64,000 nucleotides of DNA from Kitasatospora viridis (GCF_007829815.1 NZ_VIWT01000001.1:2503501-2567500), one strand, 5' to 3'; shown: positions 18,042 through 27,719, counted from the first letter of the stretch. Notes: generated from the letters alone by a model not told the origin. Numbers and translations: made by a program.

Positions 18042-19502
18042 CTACTGGCCGATCCCCAGCGCCGGCATCAGGTAGTAGAAGGCGAAGACCGCCGCAACCG
18101 CGTAGAGCGCGACCGGCACGCTCTTCCCGCGCCCGGTGGCCAGCCGCAGCACGCAGAAGGTGACGAAGCCCATCCCGATGCCGTTGGTGATCGAGTAGGT
18201 GAACGGCATCAGCACCATGGTCAGGAAGGCCGGCACCGCGATCGTGTAGTCGGACCAGTCGATCTCCCGGATCGAGTTGGCCAGGATCAGGAAGCCGACG
18301 GTGACCAGGGCGGGGGTGGCCGCCTGGGCCGGGACCATGGTGGCCAGCGGGGTCAGGAAGAGCGCGAGCATGAAGAGCCCGCCGGTGACCAGGCTGGCGA
18401 AACCGGTCCGGGCGCCCTCGCCGACGCCGGCGGTGGACTCCACGAAGCAGGTGTTGGCCGAGGCGGAGGTGGCGCCGCCGGCCGCGGTGGCGATGCCGTC
18501 CACCATCAGCACCCGGTTCATGCCGGGCAGGTCGCCGTTCTTGTCCAGCAGGTGCGCCTCGTCGGCGACGCCCAGGATGGTGCCCATCGCGTCGAAGAAG
18601 CAGCTCATCAGGACGGTGAAGACGAACAGCACGCCGGTCAGCACGCCGACGTGGTGGAAGCCGCCGAACAGGCTGACCTTGCCGACCAGGCCGAAGTCCG
18701 GGGTGGCCACCGGGTTGCCGGGCCACTTGGGCACGGTCAGGCCCCAGGCGGCGGCCGGCAGGCCGGCCAGCTTCTGGATCACCACGGCGAGCACCGTCAT
18801 CACGGCGATCGAGATCAGGATCGCGCCGGGCACCTTGCGGACCACCAGGGTCAGGGTGAGCAGCAGGCCGGCCACGAAGACCAGCACCGGCCAGCCGTGC
18901 AGGTGGCCGCCGATGCCCAGCTCCAGCGGCACGGTGGTGTGCGCGGCGTCCGGGATCCGGCTGACGAAGCCGGAGTCGACCAGGCCGACCAGGGTGATGA
19001 AGAAGCCGATGCCGATCGCGATCGCCTTCCGCAGGCCCAGCGGCACCGCGTTCATCACCCGCTCGCGCAGCCCGGTGGCGACCAGCAGCATGATGCAGAA
19101 GCCGGCCAGCACGACCATGCCCATGGCGTCCGGCCAGGTCATCTTGGGTGCCAACTGGAGCGCCACGATGGTGTTCACGCCCAGGCCGGCGGCCAGGCCG
19201 ATCGGCACGTTGCCGATCACGCCCATCAGCAGCGTGGTCAGGCCGGCGGTCAGCGCGGTCGCGGTGACCAGCTGGGGGAAGCTCAGCGCGTGGTGGTCCA
19301 CGTCGACCGCGTTGCTCAGGATGATCGGGTTCAGCACCAGGATGTAGGCCATGGTGAAGAAGGTCGCGACGCCCCCGCGGATCTCCCGGGGCACGCTCGA
19401 ACCGCGCGCGGAGATCTTGAAGTAGCGGTCGATGGCGCCGGTGGGGGGAGTGGGCGCCTGGGGCTCGGGCGACTCCAGGGTCGGCTGGGCCACGGAAGGC
19501 AT
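18042..19502 (-). CDS. NCS2-family purine permease (AzgA-like)
   Basis: 486 residues with about 12-14 hydrophobic spans. The N-terminal EIRGGVATFFTMAYILVLNP is the signature of AzgA/PbuG-like guanine/hypoxanthine:proton symporters in the nucleobase-cation-symporter-2 family. VGLAAGLGVNTIVAL and SANTCFVESTAGVGEGARTG match substrate-binding loops. It imports hypoxanthine, guanine or adenine for salvage; the exact purine cannot be told. ATG start at 19502, divergent from the DUF2530 gene. Confidence 0.88.
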   Translation of the reverse strand: MPSVAQPTLESPEPQAPTPPTGAIDRYFKISARGSSVPREIRGGVATFFTMAYILVLNPIILSNAVDVDHHALSFPQLVTATALTAGLTTLLMGVIGNVPIGLAAGLGVNTIVALQLAPKMTWPDAMGMVVLAGFCIMLLVATGLRERVMNAVPLGLRKAIAIGIGFFITLVGLVDSGFVSRIPDAAHTTVPLELGIGGHLHGWPVLVFVAGLLLTLTLVVRKVPGAILISIAVMTVLAVVIQKLAGLPAAAWGLTVPKWPGNPVATPDFGLVGKVSLFGGFHHVGVLTGVLFVFTVLMSCFFDAMGTILGVADEAHLLDKNGDLPGMNRVLMVDGIATAAGGATSASANTCFVESTAGVGEGARTGFASLVTGGLFMLALFLTPLATMVPAQAATPALVTVGFLILANSIREIDWSDYTIAVPAFLTMVLMPFTYSITNGIGMGFVTFCVLRLATGRGKSVPVALYAVAAVFAFYYLMPALGIGQ

Positions 19503-19621
19503 GGAACGTCCTCAGATGGGGGTGGAGGAAGTCTCAAGTATGGGTCGTTGCGTCGTGCACGCGCCATCTTCGCGCGTAGACAACGGCCGTCCGGACGCAC
19601 CGACCCCGTACGCTGACTGCC

Positions 19622-19879
19622 ATGGCCAAGACCCCCGTGCACCCCTCCCCACCTCCACTGGAAGCCAACGACGTCGCGATCGTCGGCGCCGGCACGGCGC
19701 TCTGGTTCCTGGGGTTCGTGGTGCTGCTGCCGTTCCAGCACCAGCTGAGCCGGCACGAGCACGGCAACTGGCCGTGGATCTGCCTGGCCGGCGGACTGCT
19801 CGGGCTGATCGGCCTCTGGTACTGCCGGACCCGCCGGGCGGCCATCGAGCGCAGCCGCCGGGCGGCGGAACAGGACTGA
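19622..19879 (+). CDS. DUF2530 small membrane protein
   Basis: 85 residues, two hydrophobic helices (AIVGAGTALWFLGFVVLLPF and WPWICLAGGLLGLIGLWYCR) with a Trp-rich middle and a basic tail. This matches DUF2530, which is restricted to actinobacteria. Function unknown. ATG lies seven bases after TACGCT (19609-19614), so the transcript is probably leaderless. It is followed 81 bp later by the P-type ATPase, which has its own promoter. Confidence 0.75.
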   Translation: MAKTPVHPSPPPLEANDVAIVGAGTALWFLGFVVLLPFQHQLSRHEHGNWPWICLAGGLLGLIGLWYCRTRRAAIERSRRAAEQD

Positions 19880-19960
19880 CCCTCCGTCGGCCGATCGGCT
19901 GACCCGCTATCGGCCCAAAGGAGGACGCACCGGACATTTGCCGCCCGTAGAGTCGGTGCC

Positions 19961-22387
19961 ATGACGCACCCCTCGGACGGCACCACGCCCGGTGCACACG
20001 CCCTCGGCCTCGCCCCCGCCCACCCCGGCGGGCTGAGCGGCGCCGAGGTCGCCGAGCGCGTCGCCCGCGGCGAGGTCAACGACGTGCCGGTGCGGTCCAG
20101 CCGGTCCGTCAAGGAGATCGTCCGGGCCAACGTCCTCACCCGCTTCAACGCGATCATCGGCGCGCTGTTCGCCGTGATCCTGGTCGTCGGCCCGCCCCAG
20201 GACGGGTTGTTCGGCCTGGTCATCGTCGCCAACACGGCGATCGGCATCATCCAGGAGGTGCGCGCCAAGCGGACCCTGGACGGCCTGGCGCTGATCGGCG
20301 AGGCCCGCCCCACGGTGCGCCGGGACGGGCAGCCGGTGCAGGTGCCGGTCTCCGGCATCGTGCTCGACGACACCGTGCTGCTCGGCACCGGCGACAAGGT
20401 GATCGTCGACGGCGAGGTCGCCGAGGCCGAGGGCCTGGAGATCGACGAGTCGCTGCTCACCGGCGAGCCCGACCCGGTGCTCAAGCAGCCCGGCGACCAG
20501 GTGATGTCCGGCAGCTTCGTGGTGGCCGGCGCCGGCGCCTTCACCGCCACCCGGGTCGGCCGTCAGGCCTACGCGGCCCAGCTCGCCGAGGAGGCCAGCC
20601 GCTTCACCCTGGTCAAGTCCGAACTGCGCAGCGGCATCGACACCATCCTGCGGTACGTCACCTACCTGCTGGTCCCGACCGCGATCGGCCTGGTGATCAG
20701 TCAGTGGTCGGTCGAGCACAACGACTGGCGGGAGGCGGTCCGGCGCACCGTGGCCGGCATCGTGCCGATGGTGCCCGAGGGCCTGGTGCTGCTCACCTCG
20801 GTCGCCTTCGCGCTCGGCGTGGTCCGGCTCGGCCGCAAGCAGTGCCTGGTCCAGGAGCTGCCCGCGATCGAGGGCCTGGCCCGGGTCGACACGGTCTGCC
20901 TGGACAAGACCGGCACCCTCACCGAGGGCGGGATGGACGTGCGGGAGCTGCGCCCGCTCGATCCGGACCAGGTCGGCCTCCCGGTGCTGGAGCAGGTGCT
21001 CGGGGTGCTGGCGAGCGCGGACGCCAGGCCCAACCCCAGCATGCAGGCGGTGATCGACGCCTACGGCGAGGGCGGGCCGGAGCGCGAGCGCTGGCGGGTG
21101 CTGGAGGCGATGCCGTTCTCCTCGGCCCGCAAGTGGAGCGGGGCCCAGCTGCTGGAGCCGACCGGCGGCGAGGCCAGCTGGCTGCTCGGCGCGCCGGACG
21201 TGCTGCTGCCGGCCGGCCACCCGGCCCTGGAGGAGGCCGACGAGCTGGGCGCGCAGGGGCTGCGGGTGCTGCTGCTCGGCCGCACCCCGGTGCCGCTGGA
21301 CGGTCCGGATCCGGCCGCCCGGCTGGAGCCGCTCGGCCTGGTGGTGCTCCGTCAGCGGCTGCGGCCGGACGCCGCCGACACCCTGCGGTACTTCGAGCGG
21401 CAGAACGTGCGGGCCAAGGTGATCTCCGGGGACAGCGCGGTCTCGGTCGGCGCGGTGGCCGGCAGCCTGGCGCTGCCCGGCGCCGAGCACCCGGTCGACG
21501 CCCGCACCCTGCCGGTCGGCGATCCCGAGGCGCTGGCCGAGACCGCCGACCGGACCGCCGTCTTCGGCCGGGTGACGCCGCAGCAGAAGCGCGAGCTGGT
21601 CGCCGCGCTGCAGTCCCGCGGCCACACCGTCGCGATGACCGGCGACGGCGTCAACGACGTGCTGGCGCTCAAGGACGCGGACATCGGCGTGGCGATGGGC
21701 TCGGGCAGCGACGCGACCCGGGCGGTCGCGCAGATCGTGCTGCTCGACGACAGCTTCGCCACCCTGCCCTCGGTGGTCGCCGAGGGCCGCCGGGTGATCG
21801 GCAACATCGAGCGGGTCGCCGGGCTCTTCCTGGTGAAGACGGTCTACTCGGTGCTGCTGGCGCTGCTGGTGGTCTTCACCCAGGTGCCGTACCCGTTCCT
21901 GCCCCGGCACTCCACCGTGCTCAGCTCGCTCACCATCGGCATCCCGGCCTTCTTCCTGGCCCTGGCGCCGAACAACGAGCGGGCCCGCACCGGCTTCGTC
22001 CGGCGGGTGCTGCGGATCGCCGTGCCCGGCGGGGTGATCGCCGGCGCCGCGACCTTCACCGCCTACGCGCTGGCCCGCTCCGACCACGCCACCGACCTCA
22101 AGGCCGACACCAGCGTGGCCACCCTGACCCTCTTCCTGGTGGCGATCTGGGTGCTGGCGATCGTGGCCCGGCCGTACACCTGGTGGCGACTGCTGCTGAT
22201 CGGCGCGATGGGCGGGGCCTTCGCGCTGATCCTGCTGGTCCCCTGGCTGTCCGACTTCTTCCAGCTGAAGCTGGTCGGCTTCCGCGACCCCTGGACGGGG
22301 GTGGCGATCGCGGTCGCCGCCGGCCTGCTGCTGGAGATCGCCTGGCGGTTCGTCAAGCGCGGCCTGGCCGAAGGCTCGACTGACTGA
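19961..22387 (+). CDS. ctpE: P-type ATPase, CtpE-like (probable calcium transporter)
   Basis: 808 residues. The phosphorylated Asp is D315 in DKTGTLTEGG; the actuator loop is seen as LLTGEPDPV (TGES-like, with Pro in place of Ser) and the hinge as TGDGVNDVLALKDADIGVAMGSGSDATR at about 560. Helices flank both sites, with six in the C-terminal third. The overall pattern, including PEGLVLLTSVAFALGVVRL in M4, resembles mycobacterial CtpE, a calcium importer; the ion is inference. TAGAGT seven bases before the ATG indicates a leaderless start. The 3' end overlaps the convergent reductase gene by 35 bp. Confidence 0.85.
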   Translation: MTHPSDGTTPGAHALGLAPAHPGGLSGAEVAERVARGEVNDVPVRSSRSVKEIVRANVLTRFNAIIGALFAVILVVGPPQDGLFGLVIVANTAIGIIQEVRAKRTLDGLALIGEARPTVRRDGQPVQVPVSGIVLDDTVLLGTGDKVIVDGEVAEAEGLEIDESLLTGEPDPVLKQPGDQVMSGSFVVAGAGAFTATRVGRQAYAAQLAEEASRFTLVKSELRSGIDTILRYVTYLLVPTAIGLVISQWSVEHNDWREAVRRTVAGIVPMVPEGLVLLTSVAFALGVVRLGRKQCLVQELPAIEGLARVDTVCLDKTGTLTEGGMDVRELRPLDPDQVGLPVLEQVLGVLASADARPNPSMQAVIDAYGEGGPERERWRVLEAMPFSSARKWSGAQLLEPTGGEASWLLGAPDVLLPAGHPALEEADELGAQGLRVLLLGRTPVPLDGPDPAARLEPLGLVVLRQRLRPDAADTLRYFERQNVRAKVISGDSAVSVGAVAGSLALPGAEHPVDARTLPVGDPEALAETADRTAVFGRVTPQQKRELVAALQSRGHTVAMTGDGVNDVLALKDADIGVAMGSGSDATRAVAQIVLLDDSFATLPSVVAEGRRVIGNIERVAGLFLVKTVYSVLLALLVVFTQVPYPFLPRHSTVLSSLTIGIPAFFLALAPNNERARTGFVRRVLRIAVPGGVIAGAATFTAYALARSDHATDLKADTSVATLTLFLVAIWVLAIVARPYTWWRLLLIGAMGGAFALILLVPWLSDFFQLKLVGFRDPWTGVAIAVAAGLLLEIAWRFVKRGLAEGSTD

Positions 22388-22940
22388 AGAACGTGTCGGC
22401 GGCGGCCAGCGCCCGGGCGTCCTCGGCCACCTGGCCCGGCCGGTTGGCGTAGCCCATCAGCGCGCCGCCCCAGGTCATCCCCAGGTACTCGCCGCTGAGC
22501 TTGAGGGTGCCCACCAGCGGATCGGCCACCGAGAAGTCCTCGGTGGCGAGCGCGGTCACGCCCCACAGCGTCTTGCCGGCCATCCGGGCCCGGAAGTCGT
22601 AGCCCGGCACCCGCATCCAGCCGGCCCAGTGGTCCAGGTAGAGCTTGGCGTCGGCGGAGACGCTGTACCAGTAGAGCGGCGAGGCGACCACCACGTCGGT
22701 GGCGGCCAGGGTGGCCTCCAGCAGCACCCGCTCGCCGCCCTCCGGCTGCGGGTAGCTCCCCTCGCCCTCGTGCCGGCGGTCCGGGAACGGCGCCAGCGCC
22801 TGCTCGCTCAGCCGCAGCCAGCGCTGCTCGGTACCGGCCGGCAGGGCCGCGGCGGCCCGGCGGGCGAGCAGTTCGGTGTTGCCGTCGAGCCGGGCGCTCG
22901 CCAGCAGGAAGAGGAAGCTGCGGTCAGCCGTGTCGATCAT
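22353..22940 (-). CDS. Flavodoxin-fold NAD(P)H oxidoreductase
   Basis: 195 residues. FLFLLASARLDGNTELLARRAA is the FMN-phosphate loop of the NADPH-dependent FMN reductase/NQO family; ATDVVVASPLYWYSVSADAKLYLDHW is the second hallmark. A quinone or flavin reductase role is inferred. ATG at 22940 is chosen because TAGGGT sits seven bases upstream (leaderless-type); an in-frame GTG lies 9 bases earlier. Convergent with and overlapping the P-type ATPase gene. Confidence 0.85.
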   Translation of the reverse strand: MIDTADRSFLFLLASARLDGNTELLARRAAAALPAGTEQRWLRLSEQALAPFPDRRHEGEGSYPQPEGGERVLLEATLAATDVVVASPLYWYSVSADAKLYLDHWAGWMRVPGYDFRARMAGKTLWGVTALATEDFSVADPLVGTLKLSGEYLGMTWGGALMGYANRPGQVAEDARALAAADTFFSQSSLRPGRA

Positions 22941-23009
22941 GGCCGCCACCCTAGGCCCCCGCCCGCGGAGCCGGCCGGGCGGGCCCGCGCCCGCCCGGCC
23001 GACGCACCG

Positions 23010-26000
23010 TCAGCCCTCGAAGTCCCGGGCCGCCGAGAGCTCGTAGGCCCGGTCCGGCTCGGTGAGCGCGGCCAGCACCTCGAACCGCCGGTGCCACTGC
23101 CCCACCGACCAGGCCAGGCCCGCCGCCAGCCCCTCCGGGGTGGCCGCGTGCAGCAGACCGGCCACCGGCGGCACCTCGAACTCGGCGTCCTCCTCCGACG
23201 TGTCCGGGTCCTCCGGGTCGTAGGGCAGCTCCGGGCTCGGCGCCGCCGGGTCCCAGCGCCAGTCGACCCCGGCCTCCTCCCCGTCCGGGCCGACCACCAG
23301 GAGCTCCTCGTGCTCCTCGTACGCCACCGGGCAGCCGGGCAGCAGCTCCCGGACGATCGGCGGGACCCGGTGCAGGGTGCCCTCGGAGAGCACCCGGCCG
23401 CCGGCGATCTCGCTGGCCAGCGAGACGTGCAGCCGCTCGGCCAGCGCCGGGGCCAGCGCGGGCGCCACCGGCACCAGCGGGTACGGGTGCAGCAGCGCCA
23501 CCAGGTCGGGCGCGTCGGCCACCACGGCCTCGGTGGCGTCCACCACCACGGTGTGCCCGGGGCGGCGGCCGGTCTGCGGGTCCAGCGGCGGCAGCGCCCG
23601 CACCACGTCGATGGGCTCGGCCTCCACCGTGGCCAGCGCCGTGTAGATGCCGTGCAGCTGGCGGTGCGTCACCTCGCTGTCCGGGTCGGTCAGCCGGTCC
23701 AGCAGCTCCTCCGAGCCGTGCGGCTCGGCCAGCAGCGCGGCCAGCGTGGTGCGCACCCCGAGGGCGTGCAGGAACTGCTCGTCCAGCGTGGTGCGGGCCT
23801 CCTCGTAGAGCCCGCGCAGCAGCCAGTCGGCGCCGGCCGCGCGCAGCCCGGCGGGCTCGCGGCCGTCCAGCACCGGGTGGTCGCGCAGCCACCAGGCGGT
23901 GTACGGCGGCAGGTCGGCGTACCGCCCGTCCGGCAGCAGCGCGCGCACCGGCGCGACCACCGCGTCCCGGTAGGGCGGGCGGGCCAGCCGGGCCAGCGCC
24001 TCGGGCCAGGCCTGGTCGTCCACCAGGTCCAGGTCCCGCACCGCCAGCAGCTCCGCCGCCACCGGCGGCACGCCCAGCTCGGCCTGGTCGGCGTCGAGCG
24101 CCTCCAGCGCCTCCTCGCACCAGTCGGCGAACCCGTCCGGCGCCTCGTCCAGCAGCCCGGTCGGGCGCCCGCCGGCCGCCCGGTCGGCGGGCGCGGTCGG
24201 GTCCAGGCGCTCCAGGTCGTCCGGGTCGAGCACCGCGTCCTCGGCCCGGACCAGCACGAAGTCGCCCAGCGCGCCGACCGCCGCCAGCACCTCGGGCCCC
24301 CAGCGCTCCAGCAGCTCGTCGTCCACGAACGGCGCGTCGTCGGCCCGCACCAGCTGGCCGAAGGGGCTGTCCGGCAGCACCAGTTCACCGGCCCTGGCGA
24401 GGTCGCCCTGGTCGTCCGGCAGCGCGAGGCGGGCCAGCCACGGGTGCTCGCCCGGCTGCGCGCCCGCCGCCTTGACCAGGCCGAGCACCGCCTCCGCGAG
24501 GTCCACCGCGGCGTCGTAGTCGTCCTCGCCGAGGTCCAGCGAGCGGGCCACCGCCGCCCGCACCTCGGGGGTCGCCAGGATGCCGGCCGGAGTGGCCTGG
24601 GCCGCGCCCAGCTTGGCCAGCAGCGGGTGCGCCGCGTCGGGGTGGGCCAGGCGCAGGTCGAGCAGGTCCAGCGCCTCGGCCAGCGCCTGCGGGTAGCCGG
24701 GGAAACCGGCCCAGTCGGCGTCCTCGGAGGGCAGCAGCACCCGGCGCGGGCCGGTCAGCATGCGGCCGGTGGCCAGCGGCACCGGCAGCGCGCCGAGCGC
24801 CTCCGGGTCGGCCCCGGCCAGCGCGCCGTACAGGCTGCGCCACCAGGCCGGCTCCCGGTCCAGACCGCCGAGCTGGTCCACCACCTCGGCCAGCGGCACC
24901 CGGCGCACCTGCAGCGCGCGCAGCTCGGTCCGGCGCTCCAGGCCGGCCGGCAGCAGGCCCGGGAAGATCGGCGCGAGCGCCTCGACCACCGAGGCGTCGG
25001 CGCCCTCCAGCAGCGTGGCGTCCCTGGGCCGCAGCGCCGGGGTGCCCTCCTCCACCGGGGCCGGGTGCGGCAGGAACGGCGTCTCGGGCAGCCGGGCCAG
25101 GATGCCGGCGCGCAACGCGTTGTCCAGCGCGCCCCTGCCCAGCGGGGCCGGCACCAGGGAGAGCGAGCCGAGGTCGGCGCCGCGGGCCCGGAGCAGCCCG
25201 GCGTAGGCCTCGACGGCCCGCTCGGTGAGGAAGTCGGAGAGCGGGCCGGGGGCGGTGTGCCGGCGGGTGGAGTCCAGCGGGTAGGAGGCGATCAGCAGCG
25301 CCGGCACGCCCAGCGGCTCCTCGCTCGGGGTCGGCGCGTGCAGCACCGGCGCGACCGGCACCGGCTCCGGGGTGCCCGCGGCCGAGACCGGCACCGCCCA
25401 GGTGACGGTCCAGAACGGGCGGGCCCGCTCCTCCACCGGACGGTCCGTCAGCAGCTCCGGGTCCAGCTCGCCGATCGCGGTGACGGTCTGCCAGCGGGAC
25501 TGCTCGGAGCGCTCGCCGGTGCTGTCCGTGATGAGCACCTCGGCCAGGCCCTCGGGCGTGATCTCGGCGACCGCCCGGGTGAGGGTGCGCACGGTGCCGT
25601 CCGGGGTCTCCAGCACCACCTCGCCCAGGCCCGGCAGGGTGAGCAGCAGCGCGTCGTCGACGCCCTCCAGCAGGGTGCGGGCCAGGTCCTCGGCGGCGCC
25701 GTCGCGCAGCGGGAGCAGCACCGCGGTGTCGTAGCCGGTCGGCGGCTCGCCGGCGGCCGGCAGCGGGAGCCGGAGCAGCGGCAGGTGGCCCTCGCGGCGG
25801 CGCAGCTCCTCGTCCAGCGCGGGCTGCGCGGCCGCCTGACCGATGATCAGCTCGCGCGCCTCGGCGAGCGACCAGCGGACCCCGCCGGCCTGGCCGACGA
25901 TGGCCGGCTCGTCGCTGACCGCGAGCACGGCGGCGAAGCCCACGCCGAACCGGCCCACCGTGGGGGAGGCGTCGGCGCGCTTGGAGGAGGCCCGCAGGGT

Positions 26001-26318
26001 GGCCAGCGACTCCACCGCCGCCGCGTCCAGCGGGGCGCCGGTGTTCGCCGCGACCAGCACGCCGTCGCGCAGGGTCAGCCGGAGCCGGCCGGGGCCGCGA
26101 CCGGCCCGGGCCGCCGCGTCCGCCGCGTTCTGCGCCAACTCGATGACCAGGCGGTCCCGGTAGCCGCCGAGGGCGAGCTCCTCCTCGGCGTTGGCGTCCT
26201 CCCGGAATCTCGCCGGGGAGGCCGTCCAGGCGTCCAGCACCCGCCGCCGCAGCTCGGCCGTCCCGAACGGGTCACCGATCTGCTCGCCACTGCCGGAACC
26301 GATGATGCGAGGCTCCAC
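23010..26318 (-). CDS. Giant sacsin N-terminal ATPase-like protein
   Basis: 1102 residues. The first ~180 form a GHKL/HSP90-type ATPase: VIELAQNAADAA with N64 and D67 (N box), NTGAPL at 92-97 where HSP90 has DxGxG, and GRFGVGFAAVLAVS at 122-135 (G2 box). The domain matches the sacsin N-terminal ATPase-like family found alone in actinobacteria. The rest is a long alpha-rich region with acidic patches near the end and no other recognised domain. A chaperone role is inferred from the fold only. GTG start; it follows DUF3027 on the same strand across a palindrome. Confidence 0.8.
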   Translation of the reverse strand: MEPRIIGSGSGEQIGDPFGTAELRRRVLDAWTASPARFREDANAEEELALGGYRDRLVIELAQNAADAAARAGRGPGRLRLTLRDGVLVAANTGAPLDAAAVESLATLRASSKRADASPTVGRFGVGFAAVLAVSDEPAIVGQAGGVRWSLAEARELIIGQAAAQPALDEELRRREGHLPLLRLPLPAAGEPPTGYDTAVLLPLRDGAAEDLARTLLEGVDDALLLTLPGLGEVVLETPDGTVRTLTRAVAEITPEGLAEVLITDSTGERSEQSRWQTVTAIGELDPELLTDRPVEERARPFWTVTWAVPVSAAGTPEPVPVAPVLHAPTPSEEPLGVPALLIASYPLDSTRRHTAPGPLSDFLTERAVEAYAGLLRARGADLGSLSLVPAPLGRGALDNALRAGILARLPETPFLPHPAPVEEGTPALRPRDATLLEGADASVVEALAPIFPGLLPAGLERRTELRALQVRRVPLAEVVDQLGGLDREPAWWRSLYGALAGADPEALGALPVPLATGRMLTGPRRVLLPSEDADWAGFPGYPQALAEALDLLDLRLAHPDAAHPLLAKLGAAQATPAGILATPEVRAAVARSLDLGEDDYDAAVDLAEAVLGLVKAAGAQPGEHPWLARLALPDDQGDLARAGELVLPDSPFGQLVRADDAPFVDDELLERWGPEVLAAVGALGDFVLVRAEDAVLDPDDLERLDPTAPADRAAGGRPTGLLDEAPDGFADWCEEALEALDADQAELGVPPVAAELLAVRDLDLVDDQAWPEALARLARPPYRDAVVAPVRALLPDGRYADLPPYTAWWLRDHPVLDGREPAGLRAAGADWLLRGLYEEARTTLDEQFLHALGVRTTLAALLAEPHGSEELLDRLTDPDSEVTHRQLHGIYTALATVEAEPIDVVRALPPLDPQTGRRPGHTVVVDATEAVVADAPDLVALLHPYPLVPVAPALAPALAERLHVSLASEIAGGRVLSEGTLHRVPPIVRELLPGCPVAYEEHEELLVVGPDGEEAGVDWRWDPAAPSPELPYDPEDPDTSEEDAEFEVPPVAGLLHAATPEGLAAGLAWSVGQWHRRFEVLAALTEPDRAYELSAARDFEG

Positions 26319-26412
26319 TGGACCCGCCGCCTTCCCCGTCTGTCACACGGACACTGCTACCGGGGGGCATTCTCTCGCGTTTCACCGACACCCTCCGCCG
26401 CAGGCCGCGCCA

Positions 26413-26432
26413 CGGAGCCGTCGACGGCTCCG
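26413..26432 (-). terminator. Perfect 20-bp palindrome after the DUF3027 gene
   Basis: CGGAGCCGTCGACGGCTCCG, 10-bp arms with no loop, lies 50 bp beyond the DUF3027 stop. Between it and the stop is a run of imperfect GGTCGGCCC repeats (about 26433-26485). It is probably a terminator, though a dimeric repressor site for the downstream ATPase gene is possible. Confidence 0.5.
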
Positions 26433-26482
26433 GGCGGGCCCGGGGCGGGCCTCGGTCGGCCCGAGGTCGGCCCGGTCGGGCC

Positions 26483-27373
26483 TCAGGAGTGGCCGAGCTC
26501 CTCGGCCGGGGCGTCCGGCTCGACCGAGCCGGCGGTGCGGTCCGGGTGCAGGTGCAGCGGCTCGACCACGGTCTCGTCCAGGATCAGCTCGGCCGGCACC
26601 GGCGGGGCGGGCAGCACGGCGGCCTCGGAGTGGCCGCCGCAGCCGTAGGCGAGCGAGACCATCTGGCCGTCGGCCGGACCGAACTCGTTGCCGCAGACGC
26701 CGAACGCCTGGCCGAGCGAGCCGCCGATCGGGATCAGGAAACCGCAGGAGGTGCAGCTGGCCGGGGCCGACTGCGCCATCGGCGTCTGCGGTCCGTGCGC
26801 CTTCTCCCAGCGGTCGGCGGCCTGGTGCAGGCCGAGCCGGGAGAGCACCCGCGGCCGGCTCATGCCGAGCTCCTCGGCGACCGCGCCGATCTGCGCCCGG
26901 GCCGGGGCCGGCTGCACGTGCGGGTCGCTCACCACCAGGTCCTCGTCGCCGTCGAAGACGGCCGAGTTGGGTGCCGGCGCGTCCTCGCCGGTCCAGCCCG
27001 GCTCCAGTCGCAGGTCGTCGGCGTCGGTGGGCAGCAGGTCGCCGGGGCCGAGGTCGCCCGGGCGCAGCCGCTCGCTCCACGGCACCCACTGCGGCGCCAG
27101 CACCGCGTCGGGACCGGGCAGCAGCACCACCTCGTCCAGGGTGACCAGCTTGGCGCGCGGCGCCCGGGCCACGGTGACCGCCCAGCGCCAGCCGCGGTAA
27201 GCCGCGTCCAGGCACTCGAAGGTGTGGGTCACCACCCGCTCGCCCTCGGCCACGGCCGCCAGGTGCGCGCCGACGGCCTCGGCGCCGACCGACTCCACTG
27301 CTGCCTGCCTGGCGATCTCGACGGCCTCGGCACAGACCCGGTCGGGGGTACGGCTTCGCATCGCAGCACTCAC
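26483..27373 (-). CDS. DUF3027 protein
   Basis: 296 residues. The N-terminal half (RVCAEAVEIARQAAVE, VTHTFECLDAAYRGWRWAVTVARAPRAKLVTLDEVVLLPG, WVPWSERLRPGDLGPGDLLPT) matches DUF3027, an actinobacterial family. The C-terminal half has PASCTSCGFLIPIGGSLGQAFGVCGNEF, a four-cysteine zinc-ribbon-like motif. Function unknown. In Streptomyces this gene lies next to the sacsin-like ATPase and opposite an MFS gene, as here. GTG 27373 is chosen with GGAGAG upstream; ATG 27361 is the alternative. Confidence 0.8.
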   Translation of the reverse strand: MSAAMRSRTPDRVCAEAVEIARQAAVESVGAEAVGAHLAAVAEGERVVTHTFECLDAAYRGWRWAVTVARAPRAKLVTLDEVVLLPGPDAVLAPQWVPWSERLRPGDLGPGDLLPTDADDLRLEPGWTGEDAPAPNSAVFDGDEDLVVSDPHVQPAPARAQIGAVAEELGMSRPRVLSRLGLHQAADRWEKAHGPQTPMAQSAPASCTSCGFLIPIGGSLGQAFGVCGNEFGPADGQMVSLAYGCGGHSEAAVLPAPPVPAELILDETVVEPLHLHPDRTAGSVEPDAPAEELGHS

Positions 27374-27719
27374 GGCGTCGGTTCTCTCCAGTCTTCTTGC
27401 CTGCAGCCTAGTGGCCCGGTGCCTCGCCCGGGCCGTTCGGGACCTCCTGGCCGCCGGGTTCGCGGGCCTGGTCCTAGCAGCTCACCGCCCCTATTCTGCG
27501 TGACCGGGCGCCCTGCGCGGACCGGCCGCGCCGCCGGGGGTCCGGCTGTCCGCGGCGCCGGGCAGCCCGGGACAACGGCACGCGGACAGCAGGCTACCCG
27601 TCGGAAAGGTCCGCGCGACAGCCCGGCGACCTGCTGCGGACCCTCCGGGGTCCGGTCAGCCGCGCCGAGCCGGTGCCAATCCCTCGTCCCCGCCCGGTTC
27701 GTCAGGCAGGATTGCCTGT

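Noticed and set aside
19907..22087. Minus-strand open frame opposite the P-type ATPase
   Set aside because: No recognisable domain and a composition of a shadow frame; the plus frame holds DKTGT and GDGVND.
22629..26648. 1339-codon plus-strand open frame opposite the sacsin-like gene
   Set aside because: Low-complexity Arg/Gln/Val translation typical of GC-rich shadows; the minus-strand frame has a GHKL ATPase.
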